Shown piece after piece: positions 45,001-54,058 of a stretch of 64,000 bases of DNA. Source of the DNA: Emticicia sp965283955 (GTDB taxonomy: Bacteria > Bacteroidota > Bacteroidia > Cytophagales > Spirosomataceae). The DNA is taken from NCBI GenBank assembly GCA_965283955.1, contig CBDIQW010000001.1, positions 2,852,001-2,916,000 on the forward strand, given 5' to 3'. The position numbers and the translations under genes were made by a program. Position 1 is the stretch's first letter. Each line of letters opens with the position of its first letter. The notes below the pieces were generated by a model, which saw only the letters and a program-made list of their open reading frames with translations, did no database searches and was not told the origin of the DNA.

Positions 45001-48000
45001 ATGAGAAACAAAGGTGGTATAGTCGCTCTATTAGTGGCTTTCTTAACAATTAGTATTTATTTCTTGGCTCGTACTTGGAAAGCCAACGATATTAGAAAAG
45101 ACGCAGAGGCGTATGCAACAGATAAATCTGGCAAAGTTGATTATACAAAAAAACAACGCTACTTAGATTCACTTTGGAAACAACCTGTTTTCTTAGGAAT
45201 GACTACGACTGAAGACCTAATGAAACAAGAATTAGGCTTAGGTCTTGACCTTCAAGGTGGTATGAGTGTTATTTTGGAGGTTTCTCCTACCGAAATTGTT
45301 CGTGCATTGGCTGGCTCACGTGACCCGAAAGTAGCTACGGCTATCTCGAAAGCACAAGAAAGAGCAGCAACAAGCAGCACAAACTTCGTTGATTTGTTTG
45401 CTGATGAGTTTAAGAAAGTTGCTCCAGACACAAAATTGGCGAGCATTTTCTCGAATAGCTCTAACCGTGGTGTTTTAAGTTTAGAATCTTCTGATGGTGC
45501 AGTTATCAGTTACATCAAAAAAGAAGTGGATGGTGCTTTCGACCGTGCGTTCCGTATCATCCAAACACGTGTTGATAAATTTGGTGTGGCTAACCCTAAC
45601 TTACAACGTTTGTCAGGTACTAACCGTATCCAAGTGGAGTTACCAGGCGTTGACAACCCACAACGTGTGCGTAAGCTCCTTTCGGGTGCTGCAAAATTGG
45701 AGTTCTGCGAAGTTTATACCATGCAAGAAATTGCTCCAGCATTTGATGGTTTGGCGGCTATTTTATTACAAATGGATGCTGAAGCAAAAGCAGCAGACAA
45801 GTCAAACCTAAGCAAAATTGCAGGAACGCCTGCCGCAGGAAAAGCCGACAACGTAGCTACTGCAACAAACGATACATCAAAAAACAGCTTGGCAGCTAAA
45901 TTGGCTGGTGGAAGCAAAACCGATACATCTAAGAAAGATTCAGCGGCTTTGGCACAACGTCAAACAAACGCATTCAGTAACTTATTTATCGGAACTGGCT
46001 ACGGTGTGGCTGTACGTGTAAAAGATACGTCACGTGTGAACCAAATCATGCGTCGCCCAGATGTACAGGCACTTTTCCCAGCAAATGCAAGTGCATTATA
46101 CGATGTAAAACCACGTGCGAATGGTACGAACGCAAACGAGGAAATCGTTGATATGTATTTTGTGAAAGACTTAGGTAAAGCTCCGTTGGAAGGTGATGTT
46201 GTAACAAACGCTTCACAAGATTTTGACGAAAGAGGCAAGCCAGCGGTAGAAATGCAAATGAATGCAGAAGGTGCAAGAAAATGGAAAGCGTTGACTGGTG
46301 CAAATATTGGTCGTCCGATTGCTATTATTCTTGATAACTTCGTTTATTCTGCTCCAAACGTAAACGGTGAAATTGGTGGTGGACGCTCAAGCATCAGCGG
46401 TAACTTTACTGTCGAAGAGGCTCTCGATTTAGCAAACGTATTGAAAGCGGGTAAACTTCCTGCTCCAACCAACGTAATCTCTGAAGACATCGTGGGTGCA
46501 ACCGTAGGTTCGGAAGCTGCTCGTGCGGGTATCCTTTCTTCGGTAATCGGTGTATTGTTCGTTTTGGCTTTCGTAATGATTTATTACAACAAAGCTGGTT
46601 TGATTGCTAATATCGCCCTTATCGTTAACTTATTCTTGTTGTTGGGTGTAATGGCATCATTCGGTGCAACACTTACCTTGCCAGGTATCGCAGGTTTAGT
46701 ATTATCGGTGGGTATGTCGGTTGATGCGAACGTTTTGATTTACGAACGTATCAAAGAAGAATTGGTTTTGGGTAAAACATTCCCAGTTGCGGTGCGTGAT
46801 GGTTTCCAAAATGCGATGTCATCAATCATTGACTCAAACGTTACGACTCTAATCACAGGTGCTGTATTATTTATCTTTGGTTCGGGCTTGATTCTTGGTT
46901 TTGCAACTACACTTTTGATTGGTATTTTCACTTCATTATTCTCGGCTATTTTCGTTTCAAGATTATTGTTTGAATACTATATCAGCAAAGGAAAAACAGT
47001 TTCGTTCTTCACAAAATGGACTGAGAAATTATTCAAAGACTCAAACTTTGACTTCGTATCGAAACGTAAATTATATTACACCATTTCAAGTGCAATTATC
47101 ATTGCGGGTATCGTTTCTATCTTCTTCAAAGGATTTGGTTTAGGCGTTGACTTCTTAGGTGGCCGTACGTATGTAGCGAAATTCGAGAAAACTGTAAACA
47201 CAGAAGAAATTGACGCAGCCTTGAAGGCAACTTTTGAAGGAAAAGCAACTGAGGTAAAAACTTTTGGTGGTTTTGATCAAGTAAAGATTACAACTCCCTA
47301 CAAAATCGAAAACACAAGTCCAGAAGTTGAAAAACAAATCGAAACAAGTGTAAATGCTGCATTAGCTAACGTAAATGGTAATAAAGGTAAAGTAACAAGC
47401 TCATCGAAAGTTGGTCCAACGATTGCCAACGATGCCATCGGTGGTGCTTTCAAGGCTGTTTTACTTTCAATTGTATTAGTATTCGTTTATATCTTTGTTC
47501 GTTTCCGTCGATTAGCGTTTGGTTATGGTGCATTGGTTGCCTTATTCCACGACGTAGCTATTATTCTCGGTATTTTCTCAATCTTCCGTGGATTCCTTCC
47601 ATTCTCGCTTGATGTTGACCAAGCTTTTGTAGGTGCTGTGTTGACGATTATGGGTTATTCGATGAACGATACAGTCGTTGTATTTGACCGTGTGCGTGAA
47701 TACTTGACCGAAAAACGTGGCGTGAAAGAAGATATTCCAACGGTTATCAATAATGCCTTGAACAGCACATTGAGCCGCACGGCCGTAACTGGTTTCTCGA
47801 CATTGGTAGTACTCTTAGTATTATTGATTTTCGGTGGTGAAACTATCCGTGGTTTCGTATTTGCGATGTTCGTGGGTGTAATCGTAGGTACTTACTCTTC
47901 ATTATTCGTAGCGACTCCAATCGTTGTTGATGGAATGCAACGTGACATGAAAAGAGAAGACGCTAAATTGGCAGCAACACCAGTTGTAGCAACTGAAGAA

Positions 48001-48027
48001 GTTAAAAAAGGTGGTAAGAAGGCTTAA
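45001..48027 (+). CDS. secDF: Fused protein-export membrane protein SecDF
   Basis: Uses the proton gradient to pull preproteins through SecYEG. 1008 residues: SecD half (to ~residue 610) with LGLGLDLQGGMSVILEV, the large periplasmic P1 domain including VDKFGVANPNLQRLSG and IQVELPGV, and six membrane helices with VGMSVDANVLIYERIKEEL; SecF half with GLGVDFLGGRTYVAKF and MGYSMNDTVVVFDRVREYL. An Ala/Thr/Lys-rich insert near residues 280-320 (KAADKSNLSKIAGTPAAGKA) is typical of Bacteroidota SecDF. Followed by a strong terminator. Confidence 0.96.
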   Translation: MRNKGGIVALLVAFLTISIYFLARTWKANDIRKDAEAYATDKSGKVDYTKKQRYLDSLWKQPVFLGMTTTEDLMKQELGLGLDLQGGMSVILEVSPTEIVRALAGSRDPKVATAISKAQERAATSSTNFVDLFADEFKKVAPDTKLASIFSNSSNRGVLSLESSDGAVISYIKKEVDGAFDRAFRIIQTRVDKFGVANPNLQRLSGTNRIQVELPGVDNPQRVRKLLSGAAKLEFCEVYTMQEIAPAFDGLAAILLQMDAEAKAADKSNLSKIAGTPAAGKADNVATATNDTSKNSLAAKLAGGSKTDTSKKDSAALAQRQTNAFSNLFIGTGYGVAVRVKDTSRVNQIMRRPDVQALFPANASALYDVKPRANGTNANEEIVDMYFVKDLGKAPLEGDVVTNASQDFDERGKPAVEMQMNAEGARKWKALTGANIGRPIAIILDNFVYSAPNVNGEIGGGRSSISGNFTVEEALDLANVLKAGKLPAPTNVISEDIVGATVGSEAARAGILSSVIGVLFVLAFVMIYYNKAGLIANIALIVNLFLLLGVMASFGATLTLPGIAGLVLSVGMSVDANVLIYERIKEELVLGKTFPVAVRDGFQNAMSSIIDSNVTTLITGAVLFIFGSGLILGFATTLLIGIFTSLFSAIFVSRLLFEYYISKGKTVSFFTKWTEKLFKDSNFDFVSKRKLYYTISSAIIIAGIVSIFFKGFGLGVDFLGGRTYVAKFEKTVNTEEIDAALKATFEGKATEVKTFGGFDQVKITTPYKIENTSPEVEKQIETSVNAALANVNGNKGKVTSSSKVGPTIANDAIGGAFKAVLLSIVLVFVYIFVRFRRLAFGYGALVALFHDVAIILGIFSIFRGFLPFSLDVDQAFVGAVLTIMGYSMNDTVVVFDRVREYLTEKRGVKEDIPTVINNALNSTLSRTAVTGFSTLVVLLVLLIFGGETIRGFVFAMFVGVIVGTYSSLFVATPIVVDGMQRDMKREDAKLAATPVVATEEVKKGGKKA

Positions 48028-48049
48028 TTTTAGTATTTTCTAAACATAG

Positions 48050-48085
48050 AAATGCCTCTGACTTAATTGTCAGAGGCATTTTTTT
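48050..48085. terminator. Bidirectional terminator after secDF
   Basis: AAATGCCTCTGAC with its complement, 6-base loop and T7, between secDF and the convergent fusion gene. Confidence 0.85.
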
Positions 48086-48086
48086 A

Positions 48087-51000
48087 TCAATTCATCATAA
48101 AGCTCTCGCTCAAAACCTGCGTCAAAACCTCCAGCATATAATCGGCGTTGGCCTTTGAAAAACACATCGGCGGCTTGATTTTGAGTACATTGTGCTGCGG
48201 GCCATCGATACTCATCAAAATCTTAAAATTTTTCATGCGGTTGGCCAAATAATTGGTTTGGTCGGGTAATGGTATTTTGTTTTCATCAACTAATTCTATT
48301 CCCAAAAACAAACCTTCGCCTCTCACATCGGCTATAATCGGATAGGCTTTTTGTAGGCTTTCTAACTGTTTTTTTAAGTATTCGCCAACTTCTAAGGCAT
48401 TTTCTTGAAGTTCATCTTCTTTGATTACCTGCAAAACCTGTCGCCCGATGGCACACGAAACGGGGTTTCCACCAAACGTATTGAAATATTCCATGCCATT
48501 GGCAAAAGCATCGGCCACCGCTCTTGTGCAAACCACGGCCGCCAGTGGGTGTCCGTTGCCAATCGGTTTTCCCATCGTAACGATGTCTGGCACTACATCG
48601 TGTAACTGAAAGCCCCAAAAAGCTTTCCCAACTCGCCCAAAACCGACTTGAACCTCATCTGCAATGCAAACGCCACCCGCCTCACGCACATAGCGGTAAG
48701 CGTCTTTTAGATAGCCTTCGGGTAAATCAATTTGTCCGCCACAACTCACAATGCTCTCGGCAATAAAAGCCGCCACATTCCTATTTTTTGATTGTATTTT
48801 CTGAATTGCTTCCTCAACGTGTTTGGCATATTTCGCTCCAGTATTTTCTCCTTGATAAATTCCTCGGAAAGCATCGGGTAGCGGCACAATGTGCGTGTTT
48901 TCGGGGCAACCTTTACCGCCTTTTCCATCAAATTTATACGAACTAATATCTATGCAACCCTGCGTGTTTCCGTGATAGCCAATTTCTAAGGCAATGATGT
49001 CTTTTTCGCCAGTCATGGATTTGGCCATTCGGAGAGCCAGTTCGTTGGCTTCGCTACCCGAATTTACAAAATGCAGCACCGATAATTCATCGGGAAAAGT
49101 AGTGAGTAATTCTTCGGCAAATTCCAGTATTTCATCATTTAGATAACGAGTATTGGTGTTCAAAACTGCCATTTGCTGTTGCCCAGCCTCTACAACTTTT
49201 GGGTGTTCGTGGCCTGTATGAGCCACATTATTGACGGTATCGAGGTATTTTTGCCCAAATTCATCAATCAAATACTGCATTTCGCCTCTGACTATTTTCA
49301 GCGGTTTGTCATAAGATAAACTCAGACTTTTACCCAAATGCTGTTTCCGATAATTAATTTGGTCGAGTTCGTCGGTGCGTTTTTTTGAATTAAGTAATGG
49401 CGTTTTGAAAAGAAGATTCGGGTCAGGACAAATGCTCGAAAAAATCGGCCAATTACTCGGACTCGACACACCAATAAAATCATTTTCATGCCCCAGCATA
49501 TCTAAAATTATCTGAAAGTGTAAATGTGGCGACCACGCTCCATTTTCAGCTTCAAGGCCAATCTCGGCTATTTTTTCACCTTTTTTGATAGTTTTTCCAA
49601 TAAATTTATCGGCTAAACTTTCTTTTGTTAGATGCCCATAAAGTGTATAAAACACCAAATCATTGAGTTGATGTTTCAGAATAAGCGTTGGGCCGTAATC
49701 TTTTGGGTGGTCGTTATTATGACAGCTAAAAACCTCGCCATCTTCTAAAGCATGTACAGCCGTATGAGCCAACGTCCAAAAATCTACTCCAATATGAATC
49801 GTGCGATGTTCGTAGCCTTCGTTGGTTTTTATCTTGAAAGCATCGGTTGTATAAATCGGCCGTGCTTCGCCATAACCGCCCACCAAAAGCACATTTTCTT
49901 CCTTTACTTTTCGACTGATTTTATCATCAAGTGCCGCCGAATTGATGTAATTACTGAAATTGCCAATAAAAGTCGAAGCAATGGATAAATCAAGCGGGGC
50001 GATGGTTTTGTTTTTGCTCTCGGGAATCAACTCTTCAATTGTCCAATGGGAGTTTTGGGCATAATTAACAAACGCTTCGTAGCTGCTGCAAGGAGTTATT
50101 CCGCAAGCACTTCTGAACGTGTAATAGGCGTAATTTTCCGAAATATTTTTCCATTGCTCTAAAAGTCGCCACGCAGATTTTTCACTGACGAGCAAATACG
50201 CATTTTCGGGTTCTTTCTTTTTATTAATGGCCGATTTCGTGACACTAATCACCAAACGCATGGCGGTTGTGGTATAAAGCACTTGCAATTCTTCTTCTAA
50301 AAGCGGAAACTGCTGATGATAACCCGCTATGATTGCTTTTGAGGCTTCCAGAGGTTGCTCAAAATCCATGATTCCGTAAGCTAAAACGACCGATAAATCG
50401 TTGATAATCTGCGAGTAAACGCTATCGCCATAATCAATGACGGCCTCAACGCTTGGATTTTGAAATTGATGCGAAACGATGATATTATTATCATTGGCAT
50501 CGTTATGAATTGTACTTTTTCTAAGTTTTTGATAGTGTGGTTGAATAGCTTTGAATTTCTCGATGAAAAAACTGACAATTTCGAGTTCTTTTTCCGAAAA
50601 CAGTCCAACATCTTGTTCTACCCAAAGAGCATCGGCCAGATTCCAGTCGAAAGTTCGATGTGCCAACACATGATTAAAGTCTAAAAGTGCGTTGGTTATT
50701 TGTCCGCATTTTTGACCAAGCGAAAACCTCAGACTTTCACTTTTTGGATTTACGGCAGAATATAAATGCCCATCAATCCATTCTAACAATCGTACTTTTC
50801 GGTTATTCCCGTGAGCATCAACATAATCAAAAATGCCTTGATTATCAGCATTTCTGAAAGATTTTGGATATTTAAAATCGGGTGATTTTTGTTCGAGGTG
50901 TTTCAGTAATTCGTCTTGAAAAGCCAGGTATTCGAGAGCCGCATCGGGGCGACTCACTTTTAAAATATACGATTTCTCGGGAGTAGTGATTTTAAAATTA

Positions 51001-51116
51001 AAGTCAATTTCGCCCGCCAAAGGGCTTGCAACTCCTTTAATATTGAAAAACTCAAAAGCAATTTGTTCGGCAAGTGAGGTTGATAGTTGTAGTTGTTGAT
51101 AAGTTGATTCGGTCAT
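48087..51116 (-). CDS. Triple fusion: APH-type kinase, M23 peptidase domain, class III aminotransferase/phospho-lyase
   Basis: 1009 residues in one frame. Residues 1-~330 are an aminoglycoside/choline-kinase fold with catalytic loop STIHNDANDNNIIV and VIDYGDS. Around 430-550 is an M23 (LytM) domain with an intact zinc motif: HIGVDFW (His ~440) and SPHLHFQ (~530). From ~600 is a PLP class III aminotransferase with HFVNSGSEANELALRMAKS, ADEVQVGFGRVG and PLP lysine in TMGKPIGNGHP (~848). The kinase and PLP parts correspond to human hydroxylysine kinase and the ethanolamine-phosphate/phosphohydroxylysine phospho-lyases, so phosphorylation then elimination of a small amino alcohol is likely. The role of the peptidase in the middle is unknown. 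Confidence 0.88.
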   Translation of the reverse strand: MTESTYQQLQLSTSLAEQIAFEFFNIKGVASPLAGEIDFNFKITTPEKSYILKVSRPDAALEYLAFQDELLKHLEQKSPDFKYPKSFRNADNQGIFDYVDAHGNNRKVRLLEWIDGHLYSAVNPKSESLRFSLGQKCGQITNALLDFNHVLAHRTFDWNLADALWVEQDVGLFSEKELEIVSFFIEKFKAIQPHYQKLRKSTIHNDANDNNIIVSHQFQNPSVEAVIDYGDSVYSQIINDLSVVLAYGIMDFEQPLEASKAIIAGYHQQFPLLEEELQVLYTTTAMRLVISVTKSAINKKKEPENAYLLVSEKSAWRLLEQWKNISENYAYYTFRSACGITPCSSYEAFVNYAQNSHWTIEELIPESKNKTIAPLDLSIASTFIGNFSNYINSAALDDKISRKVKEENVLLVGGYGEARPIYTTDAFKIKTNEGYEHRTIHIGVDFWTLAHTAVHALEDGEVFSCHNNDHPKDYGPTLILKHQLNDLVFYTLYGHLTKESLADKFIGKTIKKGEKIAEIGLEAENGAWSPHLHFQIILDMLGHENDFIGVSSPSNWPIFSSICPDPNLLFKTPLLNSKKRTDELDQINYRKQHLGKSLSLSYDKPLKIVRGEMQYLIDEFGQKYLDTVNNVAHTGHEHPKVVEAGQQQMAVLNTNTRYLNDEILEFAEELLTTFPDELSVLHFVNSGSEANELALRMAKSMTGEKDIIALEIGYHGNTQGCIDISSYKFDGKGGKGCPENTHIVPLPDAFRGIYQGENTGAKYAKHVEEAIQKIQSKNRNVAAFIAESIVSCGGQIDLPEGYLKDAYRYVREAGGVCIADEVQVGFGRVGKAFWGFQLHDVVPDIVTMGKPIGNGHPLAAVVCTRAVADAFANGMEYFNTFGGNPVSCAIGRQVLQVIKEDELQENALEVGEYLKKQLESLQKAYPIIADVRGEGLFLGIELVDENKIPLPDQTNYLANRMKNFKILMSIDGPQHNVLKIKPPMCFSKANADYMLEVLTQVLSESFMMN

Positions 51117-51188
51117 TGGATAGATTAGAGTTTTAACCGCACAAATTAAATGGTTTAGATTTAAAACTCGAAGGTTTTGAGCAAAGAA

Positions 51189-52256
51189 TCAAAAACTCAA
51201 CGTAAGCTGACGCCCAATCATTTCGTCGGCAAATTCGAGGTTTGAGAAAGATACACCCATCAAGCGAACGCCTTTGGGCATCGGAAGTAAATTATTGAGC
51301 ATTTCGTAAGCGATTTTCGCCAAAAAATCTTTTTCAAAAACTGCAATTTGCGTCGTGCGACTGCGAGTAATGCTCTCAAAATCGGCAAATTTTATTTTTA
51401 GCGTAATACTTTTACCAAAAGCATTGGCACGTTGCATTCTTCGCCAAAGTTGTTCGATAATATCATCGAGTTCAAGGTAAAGGTCGTCGGGTTCGGTCAA
51501 ATCTCGGTCGAATGTATTTTCTACACCAACTGATTTTCTGATGCTGTCGGGGTTTACGGCCCGATTATCTACACCACGGGCAATGTCATGGTAATACCGC
51601 CCAACTTTCCCGAAATTATTCACCAAAAACTCTACACTTTTTGCTCGTAAATCTTTTCCGTTGAAAATACCCATTTTGTGCATTTTTTCGGCCGTAACTC
51701 TACCAATTCCGTGAAATTTACTGATTTCAAGAGTTTCTACAAAAGCCTCAGCCTGTGAAGGTTTTATCACAAAAAGCCCATCGGGTTTGCGATAATCGGA
51801 GGCAATTTTTGCCAAAAATTTATTGACTGAAACTCCTGCCGAGGCCGTTAGCGTAGTTTTTTCCTTGATTCTGACTTTTATTTCTTGGGCAATTTCGGTG
51901 GCAGTCGAAATTCCTTTCAAATTTTCGGTTACATCCAAGTAGGCCTCATCAAGTGATAACGGCTCAACCAAAGGTGTATATTCCAGAAAAATCTCACGAA
52001 TTTCTCTCGAAACTTGTTTATAAACTTCAAAACGAGGTTTTACGAAAATCAGATTGGGGCATTTTTGCTTCGCAATCCGTGAAGACATGGCCGAGCGAAC
52101 ACCAAACTTTCGGGCTTCGTAGCTGGCGGCCGCCACCACGCCACGCTCACTACTTCCGCCAACGGCCACGGGTTTTCCACGCAATTCCACAAAATCACGC
52201 TGTTCCACCGACGCAAAAAATGCGTCCATATCAATATGTATGATTTTTCGCTGCAA
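51189..52256 (-). CDS. dinB: DNA polymerase IV (Y family)
   Basis: Error-prone translesion polymerase. The N-terminus KIIHIDMDAFFASVEQRDFVEL carries the first metal aspartates; the second acidic pair is in VEPLSLDEAYLDVTE; thumb region GIGRVTAEKMHKMGIFNGKD follows and a little-finger domain SITLKIKFADFESITRSRTT. Length 355 is normal. The C-terminus lacks a clear QLxLF clamp motif; it ends IGRQLTLSF, which is a close variant (QLTLSF). Stands alone between the fusion gene and a lipoprotein gene. Confidence 0.94.
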   Translation of the reverse strand: MQRKIIHIDMDAFFASVEQRDFVELRGKPVAVGGSSERGVVAAASYEARKFGVRSAMSSRIAKQKCPNLIFVKPRFEVYKQVSREIREIFLEYTPLVEPLSLDEAYLDVTENLKGISTATEIAQEIKVRIKEKTTLTASAGVSVNKFLAKIASDYRKPDGLFVIKPSQAEAFVETLEISKFHGIGRVTAEKMHKMGIFNGKDLRAKSVEFLVNNFGKVGRYYHDIARGVDNRAVNPDSIRKSVGVENTFDRDLTEPDDLYLELDDIIEQLWRRMQRANAFGKSITLKIKFADFESITRSRTTQIAVFEKDFLAKIAYEMLNNLLPMPKGVRLMGVSFSNLEFADEMIGRQLTLSF

Positions 52257-52334
52257 AGGCTGGTTTCAATTATTTATTTTTCAATACAACTTTTAGTACA
52301 CAAATTTCATTAATAATAAACAAAGTATCTTTCT

Positions 52335-52381
52335 AAGGAAGGTATCGCTGGGCGACACTCGCTTAGAGCGATGCCTTCCTT
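52335..52381. repeat. Large hairpin repeat between dinB and the lipoprotein gene
   Basis: AAGGAAGGTATCGCT pairs with AGCGATGCCTTCCTT (one G-U), 17-base loop. No T-run follows, and the flanking genes are divergent, so it is more likely a REP-like element than a terminator. Confidence 0.6.
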
Positions 52382-52404
52382 CCACCATAAAACCAATTTT
52401 AAAA

Positions 52405-53091
52405 ATGAAAACGTTCAGCATAAATAAAAGCATTTTTGCTTTCGGAATTATCGCCTTGATTTCATCGGGCTGTGCTTCGTCGAAGGATTTTGTTGCCGAA
52501 AACTTCGCTACTATCAAAAATACGCATAAAAGAGTCGCCATTTTACCTTTTGGGGTTCAATTTCAGAATCCACTTGATTATTCAAAAGAGAAAAAAGGAA
52601 GTCCAGTTCAGCAGGTAAGACGCCCATTCAGCAAGCAAGAGCAAGAAGCAAGTCTGGATGCTCAAAAAGAGTTTTTTATGAATGTTGCAAAACAAGTAGA
52701 AAAAGGCCGTTACGAAATTGCATTTCAAGATTTTACTCGCACCAACAAAGTTTTGGCAGCAAACGGTATCCGTTTAGAAGATGTCAAGTTTCAAAATAAA
52801 GCAGATTTGGCGAAACTCTTAGATGTTGATGCTGTTATTTTTGGCGAATTGGTGGTTAAAATCAGTCGCCCAACCGACCGCTCGATGACTATTTCGCCCG
52901 TAATGATGAATAATACCAGATTCAACGATGGCGTAGAAACTGACGTGAAACTTTTTGATGCCGCCACTGGCGAATTGGTTTGGTCAACGGTTCTTTCTAA
53001 TCAACCAAACAACAGGATGGATACACCGCACCAACTTTCTACGAGCTTACTCAATCAAGTCGCTAAAAATTTGCCTTATCGAACTAAGTAG
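52405..53091 (+). CDS. Exported lipoprotein, CsgG/GNA1162-like
   Basis: 228 residues with lipobox ALISSGCASSKDF (Cys ~24). The body has the fold pattern of CsgG/TolB-N-like proteins: RVAILPFGVQFQNPLDYS, a helix with SLDAQKEFFMNVAKQVEKGR, LLDVDAVIFGELVVKISRP, TDVKLFDAATGELVWSTVLS and a C-terminal helix LSTSLLNQVAKNLPY. Such lipoproteins assemble at the inner face of the outer membrane; the function of single copies is unknown. It starts near a large hairpin repeat and is followed by another repeat. Confidence 0.7.
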   Translation: MKTFSINKSIFAFGIIALISSGCASSKDFVAENFATIKNTHKRVAILPFGVQFQNPLDYSKEKKGSPVQQVRRPFSKQEQEASLDAQKEFFMNVAKQVEKGRYEIAFQDFTRTNKVLAANGIRLEDVKFQNKADLAKLLDVDAVIFGELVVKISRPTDRSMTISPVMMNNTRFNDGVETDVKLFDAATGELVWSTVLSNQPNNRMDTPHQLSTSLLNQVAKNLPYRTK

Positions 53092-53105
53092 TTTTGCCAT
53101 TGCAG

Positions 53106-53150
53106 AACGTCGGCAAGCAGTTCCACTGTGGGTTTAACCTTGCCGACGTT
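53106..53150. repeat. Hairpin repeat of the AACGTCGGCA family, copy 1
   Basis: AACGTCGGCAAG (53106-53117) and CTTGCCGACGTT (53139-53150), perfect 12-bp stem with 21-base loop. The second copy is at 58722-58754. Confidence 0.65.
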
Positions 53151-53273
53151 AAGTGAGACGTTGAAAGAATAGATATTACCTTCCAATTAAAATATATTTG
53201 TGCGTTTTTGCGTAAAATTTCATAATTTCGCAGCAAAATTAAGACATACAAAATATTAGAATTTTCATAAATA

Positions 53274-53999
53274 ATGGGAAGAGCGTTTGAATTTAGAAAA
53301 GCCCGCAAGATGAAACGTTGGGGGCAAATGGCAAAAACTTTTACAAGAATTGGTAAAGATATTGCGATTGCAGTAAAATCAGCAGGGCCAGACCCAAACA
53401 GTAACTCTCGTTTGCGTGCGATTATTCAAAATGCGAAGGCAGCCAATATGCCAAAAGCAAACGTTGAAAATGCCATCAAACGTGCTTCTTCAAAAGACCA
53501 AGAAGATTACAAAGAAATGGTGTATGAGGGCTACGGCCAACACGGTGTAGCGATTTTGGTTGAATGTACGACCGATAATACTAACCGTTCGATTGCTAAT
53601 ATTCGTAGTTACTTCTCAAAATGTGGTGGAAGCATCGGAACGTCAGGCATGCTCGATTTTATCTTCGACCGTAAATCGGTTTTCAAGATTGCTAATGATG
53701 GAAAAACCGACATCGAAGAATTAGAATTTGAATTGATTGATTTTGGTGCCGAAGAGGTGTTCTTAGATGAAGAAGCCAACCAAATCAATATCTACGGTGA
53801 ATTTACGGCTTTCGGTGCCTTACAAAAACACCTTGAAGAAAAAGGTTATGAATTACTTCATGCTGATTTTGAGCGAGTTCCGACCGACACTAAAGAGCTA
53901 ACAGAGGAGCAGGCTGCCGATATTGAAAAACTCATCGAAAGACTCGAAGAAGACGATGACGTGCAGAATATCTATCATAACATGGTTGTGAAAGAATAG
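53274..53999 (+). CDS. YebC/TACO1-family protein
   Basis: 241 residues beginning MGRAFEFRKARKMKRWGQMA, then TFTRIGKDIAIAVKSAGPDP, NAKAANMPKANVENAIKRA and the conserved YEGYGQHGVAILVECTTDNTN followed by NRSIANIRSYFSKCGGS. Three-domain architecture and length match the family. Long annotated as a transcriptional regulator, and more recently linked to relieving ribosome stalling; I cannot choose between roles from sequence. Codon use is that of a well-expressed gene. A terminator lies directly after it. Confidence 0.93.
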   Translation: MGRAFEFRKARKMKRWGQMAKTFTRIGKDIAIAVKSAGPDPNSNSRLRAIIQNAKAANMPKANVENAIKRASSKDQEDYKEMVYEGYGQHGVAILVECTTDNTNRSIANIRSYFSKCGGSIGTSGMLDFIFDRKSVFKIANDGKTDIEELEFELIDFGAEEVFLDEEANQINIYGEFTAFGALQKHLEEKGYELLHADFERVPTDTKELTEEQAADIEKLIERLEEDDDVQNIYHNMVVKE

Positions 54000-54019
54000 T
54001 AATTGCATCAAACAATATC

Positions 54020-54048
54020 AAATAGCCTCTTTTACGGAGGCTATTTTT
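54020..54048 (+). terminator. Terminator after yebC-like gene
   Basis: AAATAGCCTC with GAGGCTATTT, six-base loop, and T7 run; it ends 11 bases before the next ATG. Confidence 0.8.
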
Positions 54049-54058
54049 TTATAAACCC

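Noticed and set aside
52293..52541. 82-residue minus-strand ORF
   Set aside because: It overlaps a hairpin repeat and the start of a well-supported lipoprotein gene, and has no recognisable features.
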